Positions 34,980 through 49,350 of a stretch of 64,000 nt of DNA are shown here, one piece after another; position 1 is the stretch's first letter, and the number at the start of each line of letters is the position of its first letter. The position numbers and the translations under genes were made by a program. The notes below the pieces were generated by a model, which made no database searches, was not told the origin of the DNA, and saw nothing but the letters and a program-made list of their open reading frames with translations. The DNA comes from Aphelocoma coerulescens (Eukaryota; Chordata; Aves; Passeriformes; Corvidae), in contig NC_091014.1 in assembly GCF_041296385.1 (NCBI RefSeq), positions 64,674,578 through 64,738,577 of the forward strand. Reading direction: 5' to 3'.

Positions 34980-37900
34980 CCTTGTGGGGTAGTATTGATA
35001 AGAAAAGCTTAAGCAGATACATTGCGGTAGGACAATACAGAGGCATGAACTTTAAAGGGTAAGAAAATGAATTCTGCTGCTTGGTTTATCCGGCTCTGAA
35101 GTGTTGATGGAAAGGTCTTGGTCCAGAGTCCGGTTTGGGGTTGTGCTAGTCCGGTGTGTGCCAGCCTGTTTCCTGTCCAGCGGAGTAGTGATTTAAATGC
35201 TGTGCTAAACTGCGTTTCAGTGTTGCTCGTGGGTTTCGTCAGTGTGGAAAATGGGAAGGCGGGGGAAGGTTACAGATTTCGGTGTCCCCTTTGGAATTAC
35301 ACCTGTCACGCCTCCCATCCCCAAGATGCAGGTGTGTCGGAGGTTGACACATTTCACAAAATCGCTGGAAACTGCTCACATCCATGGCAAAAAGTGCTGT
35401 CGGGGGGTTTAGGAAGTCTGATTCGCACCTTGCGAGTTTCTGCCTTAGCTCTAGTCAGCATCACACGTTGAAATTGAGTGTTTGCCGGGCTGTGGAGAGC
35501 GAGCAAATCAATTGCCTAATGATTTCTGCAAAGACACCTGTTTAAGGGCTTTCAGGCTCCCAGCTAATTGTGTTTGGGAGCGGTGCGATTGTGTTAAGTG
35601 TTGCAAAAGTAAAGAGCTCTGTCTTTTTCAGTAGAGAATATGTAGCTTGTGAATGAGCTGTCAACTCTTTTGATCAGGTTGTTCTTGGTTCTGTTACATT
35701 GCCTCTTTTGATAGATCCCGTTCCAAAAGTCCGAAACATCGTGTGGCTGAACTGCAAATACAATCAGCCTTACTTTTTTTCACTTTCTTTAAAGAAGAGA
35801 GAACATTTCATTTCAGATTAACTTTTTGTTTGATGATATCTCATTGGAAAGTAGGCTTGACATGAAATTGGAAGTACTTCTCTGAGTCTTAGAGCAAAAA
35901 AATTTTTTTTGATATGGAATGAATTGCTGAGGGAGCTGAAATGACTGCTTGGGATTCATCGTATTTAGTTGTATGCCCTTTAGGATGTCTGAGAGATAAA
36001 GGTGGTTCGCTTCTTACAGTTAAGTAATCTCCATCCTTTCCACCATTGCGAGCCCAGCAGAATTGGATCCGTTGTTTCAATTAGCCTTGTTTTTAATCTT
36101 TCCTGGAGATGAAAAAGTTTGGGATACTGGGCAATAGGAGGAGAAAAACACCAAGTCATATTTAGCAAGAAGTTTAGGTCTTTCAAAACTACCTTGAACC
36201 GTTACTGGAAACACCAGCAACAATTCTGAAGAGCCAAATTAAGTTGATTATTATAACCTCTTAAAATCTGTTTGAGGGAAGCTCTGCAAAGGAACAAAGG
36301 AGATTGAGTTGCTGAAAGTGCAGAGCTGAGCACTGAGGATGGTGGGTTCTTTTCCTGCTTCTGCCATCGCAGGGCAGTGTGACCTCCTGCCTAGGCTGCC
36401 TTCCTGCCTGCACCTCCTGGGATACTGAGATTTCCCTGATTCTCTTAAGTGCTTTTACTCATGATTTTTAAGAATAATTGGCATGTAAATGTTCAGTTGT
36501 TGTTTTGGTTGCTGATCAGGTGGTAGTTTGGCTTGTGCTAATATTCGTTCTTGGAAAGCTGTAGGGCTCTTGAGCATCACCGTTTATTTTGAGCGACATT
36601 GGATTTTTACATTGCTGTACAGGTTTTGAGACTGAGGTTATTTTTATCCCCTGAATATCTCTGACAGTATCAGTGCACGCTTTTTCTATGGTCCCTTAAG
36701 TCTGCCTCAAGCGGAATATGAAGGACAGCATTGACCTCTTCAGAAAGAAACTGTTAAATTGAATTACAGGGTGGAAAACTATCATGTGGGGACTGGGCTG
36801 AGGACCCCCCTCAGCGTGATGCTTGCTGTTCCTGGTAATTTTATTTTGTGAGGTCTGTAATTATGAACTTAGCTTAGTCCACGAGTGTGTTTGCGTTCTA
36901 ATTTTAGGTTTTTGCTTGGGTTTTTAAGTCTTTGAAACTTCTATCTTCACATTAAATGTAAATGTCTTACGGTTTTTTGGGGTTTTTTTGAAAGCCTGGG
37001 TTTTCCTGTAATTTTTTTCATGGTGGGGTTGGGACTTTACAGTGTGATGAGATTTATAATAAATCGTAGTGCCTGCCTTCCTGTAACGTTTGAGATGGGG
37101 ATACTTTGTAAATGGAAGGCTCTAACCTGTTGCTGGTCTTTCTTCAGTGAAAATGAGACTTGGTTCTGTAGAAACTTCTTATTAGGCAAGTGTCTGTGTG
37201 TATATATGTGTTGTATGTGTATAACTTGCTGTCCTCCCGCAAATGCATGTAGCCAGCTCCATGCTTCTGAATCTGGGCAGTGAATCTAGTTTCAAACTCA
37301 GTTTCATAAATAACTAATTCTTCCTACCCTTCTCATTCCCCTTCAAAGCGTGTGGTGATCTCACGCCTTTGACAGGAGTGGTTTTCCTGGCTGATAAGGG
37401 GATGCTCATGTTGTTTTCTCTCTTGACTCTTCTGAGGACTGTATGTTATCTTTCTCTGTGCTGATAAAGTGTGGGGAGGGGGTTGACTGGTCTGTGTGTG
37501 CCGAGCGGTGCCATCCTGCTCCGTCTCTCTCCAGTTTGTCACCTGTGAAGTTGAGATCACAGAACTTGTCCTGCTTGGGAAAAGAAGGTGGGTTCGAGCT
37601 GTAGATACAGGGGTTTGTCACATCTGTCAGGGGAACTGCAGACCCCTCTGGGTTGTTACTTCACTCAGATCTCTGCAAGCATCTGGTCATCTTCATGATG
37701 ACGTAAATATGGGGAGTGTTCGTGTATCCGAGGACTCCAGGAGACAGGCACTGTGAGCTTTCTGATGGCAGGCGCTTGAGAAATCCACTTAATTCACCTT
37801 TTTGCTTTTGAGTCGCTCCTTAAGGAGGGAGGAATCAGTTTACTTTCTTGTTGTGCTTGGAAAACGGGCTCACCCACAACAAAAGACCCTGTAATGCTTG

Positions 37901-38473
37901 CTGTAGTGAAGGATTATTGCACAAAAGCATCTTGCTGTGCAGCGCTGTGGCTGCGCTCAGTGTTGTATGATAACACATGTTTCTCAGCTGTTGTTGATTC
38001 CTCAGTGGCATAGACTTCAAAGGAATGTGCTGAAAGAGAGCTGCAGCCAGGGAAAAACGGGGTTTGTTCCAGTGGCCTGTACCATCCATCTGTTTAAATA
38101 CTTCGCTGAACGTTCCAGAGTGTTCAGGCATCCAGTTAGGACTGACAAGCAATTACAGCTGGGAGTAGAGCCTGCTGCAAAGAGACCACCTAGGGGAGGC
38201 TTAAGTGCTACCTCCCTTCTGTGGGTCAGAGCCCCCCTGCCCTCCCAGCCAGCGAGGAGAGATAAGGCTCCTCATTTGGGGTATTTTTCAACATGACATT
38301 GTCTAATTCCTAATGCTGTTGAGGATTTATTTATTTTTACTCTCCATGCTATCTTTAGCACAAGAAGGGAAGAATGGTAATGAGGACAGACGGTCATCTC
38401 TGTAGTCTCTTCTGTGTGGATAGCAAGCTAGGTCTGTAATTTAAATAAGCAAATATTTATAAAAAGATAATTC

Positions 38474-38487
38474 TTTTTTTTTTTTTT
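38474..38487. repeat. Poly(T) run
   Basis: This is a run of 14 T in the intron with no associated element body. Confidence 0.8.
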
Positions 38488-41400
38488 CCCTCAAAATGCA
38501 TGGGATAGTTCATAGAGAGTGATCTGCTGATCACTTGTGTCTCCAAAGGTAGTGATATATGTTACTGAATTAATTTTCGCTCCAAAACATAAGCAGTAAA
38601 GTTACATTGGAGCCAGTTATGTTGTGCTCTTTCAAACTGAGTTTGAGGAAACATTTCACAACTTCATCCACAGTAACTAAAAAAACCCTGGTGTACTCAT
38701 GCATTATAATACAGGGAGATGCTGCCAATTCCAAGTATTATAAGTTATGTTTTCACTTAAATTCCAGTACTGGAGTCTGCTGTGCAAGACATGTCGACAC
38801 CCATCGTTTCCGACTGAATCTTCATATCATGGCCTGTGTGCTCTATGTCATCCCAGATAGTGGGACTTGGAGGAAAATATTTGTAGAGAGGCTACAAGTA
38901 ATCTGTGGATAACCTTTAAAGATCCCTGAAGTTTTTCTGTGTGGGACTGACATTAATTTTGAGGATTGAAATGAGCACTGTAGACAGAGCAATGTGTGTT
39001 TCAGCTAAGAGGGTTTAACCTTCTTTGTCAATGGAAAATGCTCATGCAGATGCCCTAAGAGGATATTTGAGCTTGGAAAAGTTGTGAGGCGGTCCAGGAT
39101 TTGTTTTTCACCTGCAAGCAAGCAGCACAGCTTTAAAGGTGAGCTTGAGTGTTGTCCTCTGCTGTGGTATTGCTCCCTCCTCAGTAGTGTAATGTGACAT
39201 CTCTGCCTTTGAAAGGAGAGTTTTCTCTCCATGTTGGCAGTCATGATGGTTTCATGGTGTTTTGAGATGTCAGATTTTAATGCCTTACTACCCCTTTGAG
39301 CAGAAAGAGGAGGGAAACTTCTAGAAATGTGTAATGCAACTGACTTCCAGCTTCTGCCCTTGCTCCAGGCTTGACACTGTAGTTTGAATTTATTTACTTG
39401 CTTTGAAATCTGTGCTTGGTGTAACCTTGAGTTTTACTTCCCTTACTGCAACAGCGTGTACTTTGCTGTGCCTCTGCATCGTCCAGTTTTAAACTGTCCA
39501 GGCTGTCGGTGCTTTCTTTTTATTGTGTTCTCCTCAGGAATCTTCAGAGCTGGAACTTCCTTCTGCTTCAAGTAAACTGGAAGTGTTTTGCTAAAATATT
39601 TTTGGACTCCTGAAGTGTTTGTCAATGTTTCCAAACTGTTGTTCGAAAGGAGTTTGGAGTTTCCGGAAGAACCTTTGGAAACTTTAGGTTTTGCTGTCAG
39701 TCAGCAGCTTCGTGAGCATGGATAAAGAGAGGCTGTAATTCCACTCGGCAGCCAGATGTTTTGTGTCTGTGCTCAAGTGGGGAGACAGCGTGGCTTTAAG
39801 GGTTGAAGGGTCTGCTGTTCTTGTCATCGGGCTGGTTGGGGATCTTCAACAGATCGGATCTGCTTTCTCTCCTCTACCTTCTGCTCCCTCCTGCCCCCTC
39901 CTGCCATGCCTATGCTGATTGTGATTACCTCCTCCTGAGTAAAATGGGGTTATTGAGAGCAAAGCATGATTTGTTGCTTTCTGAAAGGTAGATATTTGCT
40001 TGTCAGTCTGTGTTTCTTAAATACTAACCTTGAAGCCATATAAAAGCTGCATGTATCTTGACAATTAATGAATTTATAGCAATTATCCAGTAGATTAATA
40101 CTAACATTAATTCTGAGTAGTGTGGCATTAAGTGAACTTTATAAAAAAATCAGTTTTCCTTGCAAACAGAGGAGAGAGCACTCTTTGATGCAAATCCCCC
40201 AGTTCCATGTTAAATTGCATCTTTTTTAGGCACTCAAACACTTGTCAAATCTGTCTGTCCTTGTCTTTCTTCTCCCTCTTCTATGTGACACATGAGGGGA
40301 AGCTAAAAAGGAACTCATCAGTGGCTGCACATGTCAGAGTCTTCCTGGAGAAGAAAGTAGGAAGATGCCACAGCTGATAGTATTTAGAAGTCAATATTGG
40401 GAATCAAGAGAGCAAATGCTTAAATGTGCCATTGCAGCTCTGTGGCTGGCAATATTAACTAGCAGCAGTACCTGGAATAATAATTCCCATCCGGAGAGAA
40501 ACATATGGTGGTGGTTGAATGCCCTTGTCCTTGCCCAGCAGGAAGTGATTATAGTGGTTTTTTGGTTATTTTTTTTTAGAGCTTGTCGTGGGCTTCATCC
40601 ATTCCTCCGAGTCAATCCAAGCATTTGCGCTGTTTTCATTGGGAGCAAGGACAGAAACTCCAAATAAGCTGAGTTGGAGACTTTGTATTTCAAGCAGTGG
40701 AAGTGGCACCCGGGAGCACAGGGCTAACAAAGAACAGTCACACTGAATACAATGCAGTGTTTTCATGTGGTTAATCGGATTGGAATTGGTAACTTGATAC
40801 TCCAAAGAGATAACAAAGGCTATTTAGCATACAAGGGAACATAGGGGGTTTTTTTAAGGAGTTGGTAAAGAGTGTAGTAGAATCTTTTGTCAGAACTCAT
40901 TCTAGTGAACAAGTTCTGCCAGAAAATGACTGAATTAACAAGAGTTTATGAAATACTCTGAATAGAAAAGGAATTTTCTGTCTTACTACCGGTGTTCTTT
41001 CACTGCAGTTCTTGTATTTGCTTAGCAGTTTCACTGCTTACTTCATGTCCTATGAACTTAGCCTCTGTTTCAAACTGAAATATACCATAAATGTCAAGTC
41101 TTTGGGCTTTCCTTCTTCCAAGAATGGAAGATGGGAGCAAAACAAAATGAAATGTGCAAAGTTGACATAACAAATCGGGTACCCTGCCTTTCCCTTATGT
41201 CCCAGAAACAGACCACAAAGCGACTAGCTCAATACAGACCACAGCAGTGCTGCTTGGGGTTAAGCTGTCCTGTGTGAGACTGCAGAGAACTCTCCTTAGG
41301 TGACTTTTGATGTAGTGAGGATGGACAGCTGTGATGGTGATCAGCTGTAAGAAAACACAGTCCAACCTCATAACTCCAGAATTAAGACAATATTCTACTT

Positions 41401-41790
41401 TGGGCCTGCTGCTTACCTCCTTTGTGGTTTTAGTGAATCAAAGGAACTTGCAGTCTGTGTGGGCAAGGCTGGAAGATAAGGGGCACATACCTTCAGGAGG
41501 TGGTGTGTGCTACAGGAGGGGAGCTAAGTGTGAGCTTGCTGTTGGCAAGTTCTGTGTGCCATGCGTTGGTCATTTTCTAAGGCTAAAATTAGGGGAAGAG
41601 GCTCACCTTTCTTAGGCAGGGTGAGAGAGAGCTGGGCTCTTGCCTGCACTCAGAAGTTACAATTGAAAAAGTACTCCGGTGGTGGGTGGGTTTGGTTTTA
41701 CTTAAACTCTTAGCAAGACAGAAGAGGGGTTGGGTCTATTAGGAGTTCCTGGTCTTCTGTTTGTAACTCATTGCAAAACTCCTCATCAGC

Positions 41791-41904
41791 CTTGATCAGC
41801 GACCTGGGCTGATGGAAGGTGTCCCTGCCCATGTCAGGGGGTTGGAATGAGATGGTCTTTAGGTCCCTTCTGACCCAGGCCATTCTGAGATTCCATGATT
41901 CTGT
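41791..41904 (+). mobile_element. CR1 LINE, 3' end fragment
   Basis: It carries CCTGGGCTGATGGAAGGTGT, CCCTGCCCATG, GGGGGTTGGAATGAGATGGT, an AGGTCCCTTCTGACCCAGGC-like block and a decayed ATTCTGAG/ATTCCATG/ATTCTGTG tail. It is 5'-truncated to about 110 bases and in the same orientation as the inferred host transcript. Confidence 0.9.
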
Positions 41905-43360
41905 GCTGGATTTGCAATGTGCCTTTTGAAACATGGGGCTCTTTTCCAGCCCTTGCTGGTCTCCTGCTGCCATTCTTTTACCACTTCCCATTAGTGACTT
42001 GTTCCTGTGCTCCCTGTGTGTGCCTGGCCTTTCTGCCCTGCCACCAGGCTTCCTAAACACTCCCTCATGACTTAGTGGCTTTCCAGGTGCCTCTCTGGTT
42101 GCAGCACAGCGTTTGCTCTTGGATGGGAGGGAAAGACACCAGCACTTTCCTTTCACATCTCCCAGCCACAGAGCATTCCTCCAATTCCTCTGCTGCTGAG
42201 CTATTTGGAGCAGAGCGGGGAGAACACTTGCTTTGCTGTTTCCTTGTCCAGGAGTTGGGTTTAACTTGCATGAAGCACCTGTCCTGTTGTGAATCTGACA
42301 TCCTGTCAGAGCTCATTCCCCCCGCTCCTTAGGAGACAGCGTTTTTGTTGCTGGCAGCTCTCTGCCTTAGTCTTTTAGGGAAGCCCAACCAGAAATTTTC
42401 TAGAATTCTTCCACTCCCTCCCTCCCCTTGTCCTTCATTGACCTCTAACCACATTTTTATCTTTCTTGACAAGATGCTTAGCTTCATTTATCAGCTGCTT
42501 TCCCCTTCATTCTTCAGCTTTGATTATTTTTCCAGGAGCTGCTTAGAAGCATTAACCATTACAGATGTGCAGAACAGTCAAATACTGTCACATTCCTTAG
42601 TGTTTTGGTTTTTTATTTTACTCTAATACTGAAATGCCTGTGGCAGGTAAATATTTTCTATGTACACTACTTGTCATGACAAAAATATCCATCCTCAGCA
42701 CAGGGTAAGGAACTGCAGTGACTGTGTTTTCATATTGCAATACACCAATATTACCAGCTTCAAGAGCCCTGTGTTTCCCTCCCTAAGCATGAACTACTGT
42801 AGTAAGTTCTGACTTTTAAGTCATTAACATTTTCTGAATTTGTATTTACACACTGTAAGATAAAAATGTGACATAAATAGAAGGAAATGGCAAATACACT
42901 TTCCTGTCTTGTGCTTGACAAAAGCTCTGTCACCTCTAGACAATATTATTTTGTTCTAAAATCCTTAAATATTACCTCAACTTCTGTAAAAATATGTTTG
43001 CTTTAATTGTGGGTAGCAGAGCAGAGGATGACTGGATTTATTTAAGTATATGCTGCAAGGATATTTCTTTCCTATTTTGCAGTGCCCTTCATGCTTGTCA
43101 TTGTAAGTGTATATGCAAAAGCCTAAATAATTGGAAATCTATATGCTTCCTGACCATGGTTTACTTTAATAGTCCTCAATGATCTCTGGACAAACTGTAT
43201 TTTATTTCAAAAGACCTCCATTATCCTCAGCTTGACCAGTATGAATGAGAATAGCATTCAATGTATACACCATTTTTAAGAATACCCTTCTTTTTCTTGC
43301 TGACATGGACATAAAGCATGTGGTAGGATGAAGACAGTTCTATAATGGAGTAGAAAATTA

Positions 43361-43510
43361 AACAAGAGGGAAGAAGAGAGAATGGCTTCAAGTCGATAGA
43401 GAGGAAGTTTAGATTGGATATTAGGAAGAAATTCTTTCCTGTGAGGGTGGTGGGGCACTCAAAGAGGTTGTCCAGAGAAGCTCTGGATGCCCCATCCCTG
43501 GAAGATCTCA
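43361..43510 (+). mobile_element. CR1 LINE, internal fragment lacking the 3' end
   Basis: GAATGGCTTCAAG, TTTAGATTGGATATTAGGAA, GAAATTCTTTCCTGTGAGGG, AGGTTGTCCAGAGAAGCTCT and GGATGCCCCATCCCTGGAAG follow the CR1 3' region in order. The match stops after CCCTGGAAG, before the TTGGAACTAGATGAT block and the 8-bp tail. CR1 copies are normally cut at the 5' end and keep the 3' end, so this copy probably lost its tail by a later deletion. Flanks on both sides are unique DNA. Confidence 0.88.
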
Positions 43511-46223
43511 TGAAAAAAAGAATATTTAAATCTCTGTGGTGATGTCACAATGTGTAGCTGTAATGCTGAGCCTCTTCATTGCTGGGATTTAAAGTACAAG
43601 GCAGATGGGAATCTCTCTGGTCTGATTTTAATATTGGCAGGGGGAGCCATCTGAGTTGCTTCGTTCAGAGTTCAAACCTTAGTACAAGATTACAGGGTGA
43701 ACTTCCTTTGGACATCCAACCACTACTTATCAGTGGCTTTTTTCCTGAAAAAATAAAAGGTATGGCTATTAGATGAATAATTAGGCCTTAAACCAGCAGT
43801 TGGTAGGTGCATGTCCCATCCTGAGGGGGCAAGACTGTTGGCATTCCCAGGATAATCTCTCCCTGTAATGAAGTCCAGCTCTGGAACAAGTTCTTGATTA
43901 ACTTGTGTGGCAACATGACAGTCTCTTGCACCCTGAAATGCTCATCAGCCAGGCTGGAGTGGCAAAGGCACAGATGTAGAGGGATGATGGCCAAACAATG
44001 CCAGCTGCAAGCCACTCAGTGAGTCACAGAAACCGTGTGTGCTGTGGCTGTCACATAACCAGGGGGAAGTGCCTGTGAAAGATGTTAAGCTGATTTACCT
44101 GGCACCTTGAGCGGGATAACAGCAGGCGCATAGCTGGGGTACAGCTTCTCTGCTGGCAAGAAGCTCAAGCAAAGGAAAATGTAAACCAGGGTGTTCTTAT
44201 GGAATACTAAACATTTAAGGGACAAGTATCAAGGAAGGGCTCATCTTCATATGAGAAGAGCTGACTGAAAGAGTCAGATTTGTTACAAGCTAATTGGTTT
44301 TGGAGGCAGTGGTGGATTGTTGCTGCACCTTGTGGATTCCGGGAGCTGGGAAGGGTGTAAAGTGTAATCCAGCAGTTGGTACACAGATCTGTGTGGCAAA
44401 TAAACTGCTGGCTATTCTTACAACATCTTTTCTTGCAACATTTTCTTTAGTTTTCCTGCAGGATAGTAACTCTAATGCCAGTGCTCCAGTGCTGTTTGAG
44501 CATTCAGAGCTTTCTGGGAGGGTTTGTGTGTTCTTCTAATAGAAGTTCAAAATAATCTTGCTGTATTCCCACTGTTTCCATCTTGCTCTGTGTTGTGTTC
44601 TCCTTCTCCCTGTCTTCCTGACTTCTGCAGTGTTTTAATAAAGTCAGTCCTGTGCTTGTTGAACTACAAAAAGGGAAATAACTACAATGCTCCAGTGTGG
44701 GTCCTTTCTACTACACCTGACATTCAAGCAAGACATTAAAGCCAAGGCAAATCTTGAGTAGTTTGACTTGGTTCCTTTTCATAGTCCTTTTCCAAAAAAT
44801 GTAGTTTTGTAGTATGATTTCCTGCAGTGGATTTATTCCTGATGTTGAGAATTAATACAGACCTTCAAAAGAGATCACAAAGTAAAGAATCAACAGTATT
44901 AGTTTAGAAGTTTTTACTGGTTTGTTTTTTTTCTTTTTTAAAATTCATATAGTAGCAAATTGATGAGAGTATCCTTTGAGAAATTCTTTACCATCAGTTC
45001 TGTAAAAAAGAATTTTAGGTTCTATTTTGCTGTGCTGAGCCCATCATCCAGGTGTCTGACTGGTTACCTTGTACTTCTTAGCACTCTTGAGGTGCAAATG
45101 GTGTCTGTTCTCCTATTCACACTGAACCCTGTGGATGTGTTGAGAGATGTTCTTTCTGCACTTCGTTCGTGACTTCATTTCGTTAAAGCAAAGGCCAAGC
45201 GTGTCCTGAAATTTGTAACAATATTGTTTGGTCTTCTAGCACCTACTTGCTCATTGTCACCAATTTGACAATGTGCAAACCTGAGGCAGAGCTTGACTAT
45301 ATGGGAATTGGTGATTTGTGCCTGCATTTGCCTCTTCTTAGGGAAATTTCAGGGTTTTTTTTTTTCCGTTACCATTTACCAGATGTGGGTTTTATTTGAA
45401 AAGGAAGAAAAAAAAAAAGCTTTAAGTATGGATTTATGTAGGCCTGTAAAAATGTGTTGCTTTGTCAGCTTATGCTATGAAAAATACACTGTATGTAGGA
45501 ATTAATGTGTTGGTCTTCATGTGAGATGTTTTACAGTTAGTCAATAAATGCTGAAGCTTATTTGAAGCATTGGAAATGTGTGTAGAGAGTGAGGTAAAGA
45601 GTGATTGGGTGCAAGTCAATGTGAGCCATCATCTCCAAACAAATATTGTGACACAAATCACTTAGGTAAGTTTGCCTTTATGTGTTTATTTGTTAGGGTT
45701 TGTCTGCGGGAACTGATTTATATGTGTTGTGTCTTGGATGGAGGGGACAGCAAAGCAATTGTGACAGCTGGTATTGAAAACTAGTGTGCAAACTTATTTA
45801 CATAGCTTATTTCTATGAAATTCAAGTTGATTTATTCCACCCTGTCCCACGCTGAGAGAAAACCAGTTGCTTTCTTTGAGTCAGCACTGGTTGTCCTCGG
45901 AGCTGAGACTCCAACTCTGCCTGCATTGATGTACTCACTTGTGAGCACAACTTGCTGAAAAATGTGTTCAACGTCAATAATAGGGGTGCTTTTTGCATTT
46001 TAATAAAAACTCTTGGAATGCTTTGGGAACCTGGAGTAATTCAGTGGCTCTGAACTTCATTAACTGTAGAAGTATTTAAAGAAAGTGATTTAAGATTTGT
46101 CACTGGCTTAGGGCTGCTGGGAGGTCTCTGAACTATGTCATTACAAATGACCATATGTGAAGAAGGCTTTAATTTTCTAGGGAAGCATCTTCTTTGAGTC
46201 AGTTTTCAGACCCAGCTGGTGAA

Positions 46224-46309
46224 AGCAACCTGGTCTGAATGGAGCACTGGCCTTGCTTTGAGCAGGAGGCTGGGCTCCAGCAGCTCCTTCCAGCCTGAAG
46301 GGTTCTGTC
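46224..46309 (+). mobile_element. Probable old CR1 3' fragment
   Basis: GCAACCTGGTCTGAATGGAG, a degraded GTGTCCTTGCCCATGGCAGG-like stretch and CTCCTTCCAGCCTGAAGGGT, TCTGT follow the order of the CR1 3' end. Divergence is much greater than in the other copies here, implying an older insertion. Confidence 0.5.
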
Positions 46310-46698
46310 CTTTGGTTTATTTTCTTCTTCTTTAAGAGGTGTTCGTACCACACAACCACCATCAGCTGTAATGGAATTGCCTTGCTGATACTGCCAGCAG
46401 TTAAGCCAGAGGGGTAAATAAATCCTTGCTTTTGAGTAATTTTAAAACCCCTTTTTTTTTTGCTTATCTTTACAGCACTTCTATTAGATAAATGTAGAAC
46501 ATGTAGGATCTTCTTTGCATCTCATTTTCTGGTAGCTGTGGAATCTTTGTTTAAAGAGGTAGAGTAGGGCAAGTTATTATGACCTTCCTCTAAACTGTAG
46601 GGTAAATTCTCAGCTTTCCAGGAGCTGGATTTTTATATGGAATCTAATGATTCTGTACTTGAATGCAGCAGACAAACAAGCTGCTTTAGGGAAGCAGC

Positions 46699-46711
46699 TA
46701 TATATATATAA
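46699..46711. repeat. Short (TA)n run
   Basis: This is a short TA dinucleotide run followed by another ATATATGG-like patch. It is a minor microsatellite. Confidence 0.7.
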
Positions 46712-49297
46712 CTATATGGATAATATATTGAAATTACCATGAATTACTGAGTTGGGAAAAAAAAGCTGTAAACATAGCAAATATCAGAGATGATAAAGAA
46801 GAGAAGGAAAAAAAATCTTTTATCCAAGGTACTTCTAACAGAACACAGTGTATGCATTTACATGATGAGACCTTTAACAAGGAGTTAAAAATACAGATTT
46901 TTCTATAGGAATGTCTATGTACATACTTAAGTAAGGTGATATGGGGAAAATACATGCTTGATAATGAATCCAGGATTTCAGGGCTGCTTGTTCACACACC
47001 AGCTTGCTTTGTGGAAGGAATAGTAGAGTGGGTGCTCCTTTATGTGTCTGGACTCATGTCACAGAGGAGCCTGTCACTCCCTGGTGATAACTCTGAGATT
47101 TGGAGAACCATCCCACTCTGGACCCAACAGGACAAATCAGGCTTTCAGCTGCAAGCTTTGAAGTGGGAGCAGAAGAAGAGATTTTTAATGAGGTTGAAGG
47201 GGAATGAGTGATTAACACCCTGTGCTTCACTTGGTGCTACATCACCAGAATTTCTTCTTGAAATAAAACTCTTGATCAAAGCATTCTACTGTCTCTTTAT
47301 TTGTTGAGCGAAAGGGTTCCCCTTTGGTTCAAGTACTGTCATATAATTTTTACATAGTTGATGTTGAATAGGTGGCTTGGTGTACCTTTTTTCGTGGAAA
47401 TCTGATTTTCTTCCATTCAGTTAAGTGATTTTTTTCTTTTCTGGTACAGCAGTGCTATAACATACTATGAAAAAGGGACAAATTAATTAATTCTTCACTA
47501 TTTTTTCCTTCTGGGTGAAGTAATCTTGATAGAAGAAAATGATAAATTGAATAGAGAGAAATCAAACTTTACAGGAGTAAGGACACAAAGGAAACTCACT
47601 AAGTGGTCACCTGTGCCTAACAATCAGCAACTACAGACAGCATCAGTTCTTAGAAATTTTGGCAAATGTCACAATATGTATTTAGTTCTTTATGTAAAGG
47701 CACTTGAACTGCAAAATCTTGAGTTTCTTAATTTAAAAACTGGTAAATTAAAAGCTCGTTTAATAGAACTTACACTGTGAGTTGGGGAAGGTTAAAAGGG
47801 AAATCTCAGGACAGTGGTGAATTCTGACATCATCTGCTGATCGGTTAGTCATGTGCATCTATAGTTCTCTACCCTAATGATAACTTCTCTTTTCTAAATC
47901 AAGATTAGATAGAAATTTGGAGTCACTGTGGTATCTCAGGTGGTTTCTTCAGAATTATTTTGGTATGTCTTCCTTCCTGGTTTTGGTGAAATACGAGACT
48001 TGCTTTAACTGCTTGCTGGCTTGTCTTGGAAGCTCATGGTTTAGCTCCTTAGTTTATTTACTAAAAAGTGATGATCTGTTGGAATTTGAGCACGGGGCTC
48101 TGAGTACGCACATATTGCACTGATCTGCAGCTGGTGGCCTGGTGCCAGCTGAGGTGGGCAGAGCTGGAGCTGAGCCACTGCTAAACACCTCTGCAGTCAC
48201 AATCATCTGTGCCATGGGAAGCTGCTGTGCAGCGAGCATAGGGGGTTGTCTGCAGGAGGAACACACAATTTGGATTGGATTTTAAATTTTTTTTGAGAAA
48301 ATAGATGGGAATAGGAGGGTTAATTGCAGTAGGGACTGTGTCTGTTGGGATGTGGAGCTGCAATACTTTTGAGTTGAAATAAACCCTGCTGTAAGTGCTG
48401 CCAGCCTTACACCAAGGTGCAGGCTCGTGGCCAGAGCTGTTGTAAAAGCAGTTGTAGCAGCTCTTGCAAGGAGCTCCTGGAGGTCACTGAAGTGGCAGTC
48501 TGGGACCAGTAAGCCCTAATTACTGACCACATGTGGGAGCAGGACGTGCTGGATCTTGGAGAGCCTCCTGCAGTGTATCAGCTGCAAACCACAGTATTGA
48601 TGATACTGTGTGGAAATGCACTGGTATTACTGGAAGCTTTTTTTTTGTGTTTGAGGATCTGAGGACTCTGAGCTTGTCACCTGTTTCTGTGGCATGCTTT
48701 GGCCAACTTTCAGCCATTTGTGTTGGTAGCCTGCTGAAATAAATGTCTTTTTGATAATGTGATTCTCTAAAAGGGATCAGTTGATTAAAGTATTTATTAA
48801 AAGTTCACTGGTTGAGCAACACTTATAAATCCTGTCTTCTATTGATGGGACTTTAAATAGCAGAGCAACTGTGTGCTTGCATCTATCTTTTTGAAAGGGG
48901 AAAAAGAAGCTTCCATACTTTCACAGCAGTACCTTAAAAATACCTATCATTGCCTATGGAGCTTTCTCTAACTGTATATTTTCATGGAAGAACTTTGCAT
49001 TTCCTTTGTAGTGACAAATTACAGTGGCAAAGCATGTTTATTTTTGGCAATCTTCTAAAAATAACCTAGATTAAGATCTTTGACCTACAGCTGTTGTAAA
49101 TGCAAGTCTTCTTGTTGTAAAGCCTTTCAGAGTTGTTCCCTTTTTGTGTTAATTGATTAAAAGATGTGTTGGGTTGGCCCAAGTTCCTCTTGGTAATTGG
49201 GTAAAACAAAACCACAGAGTAGATAGAAAAATCAACAATGCAGTTTCCTTTTGGGGGAATTTGATTATTTTGATGGACTCTTTTTGCCTGTTGTAGG

Positions 49298-49350
49298 CAT
49301 ATATATATATATATATGTATGTATGTGTATATATATTTGTGTGTGTGTTT
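49298..49350. repeat. Compound (AT)n-(GTAT)n-(GT)n microsatellite
   Basis: About ten AT units run into GTAT units, then ATATAT, then GTGTGTGTG. Compound repeats of this kind are often length-polymorphic. The apparent Ile/Tyr/Val-rich frames on both strands here come only from the repeat. Confidence 0.9.

Noticed and set aside
36330..36430. MIR-like string (GGGTTC...CTGCCA...GTGTGACCT)
   Set aside because: Only scattered blocks agree and spacing is off. It is weaker than the fragment at 20,222, so I did not list it.
49167..49200. TGTGTTGGGTTGGCCC as a possible LTR or transposon end
   Set aside because: No matching second end, target-site duplication or element body was found.
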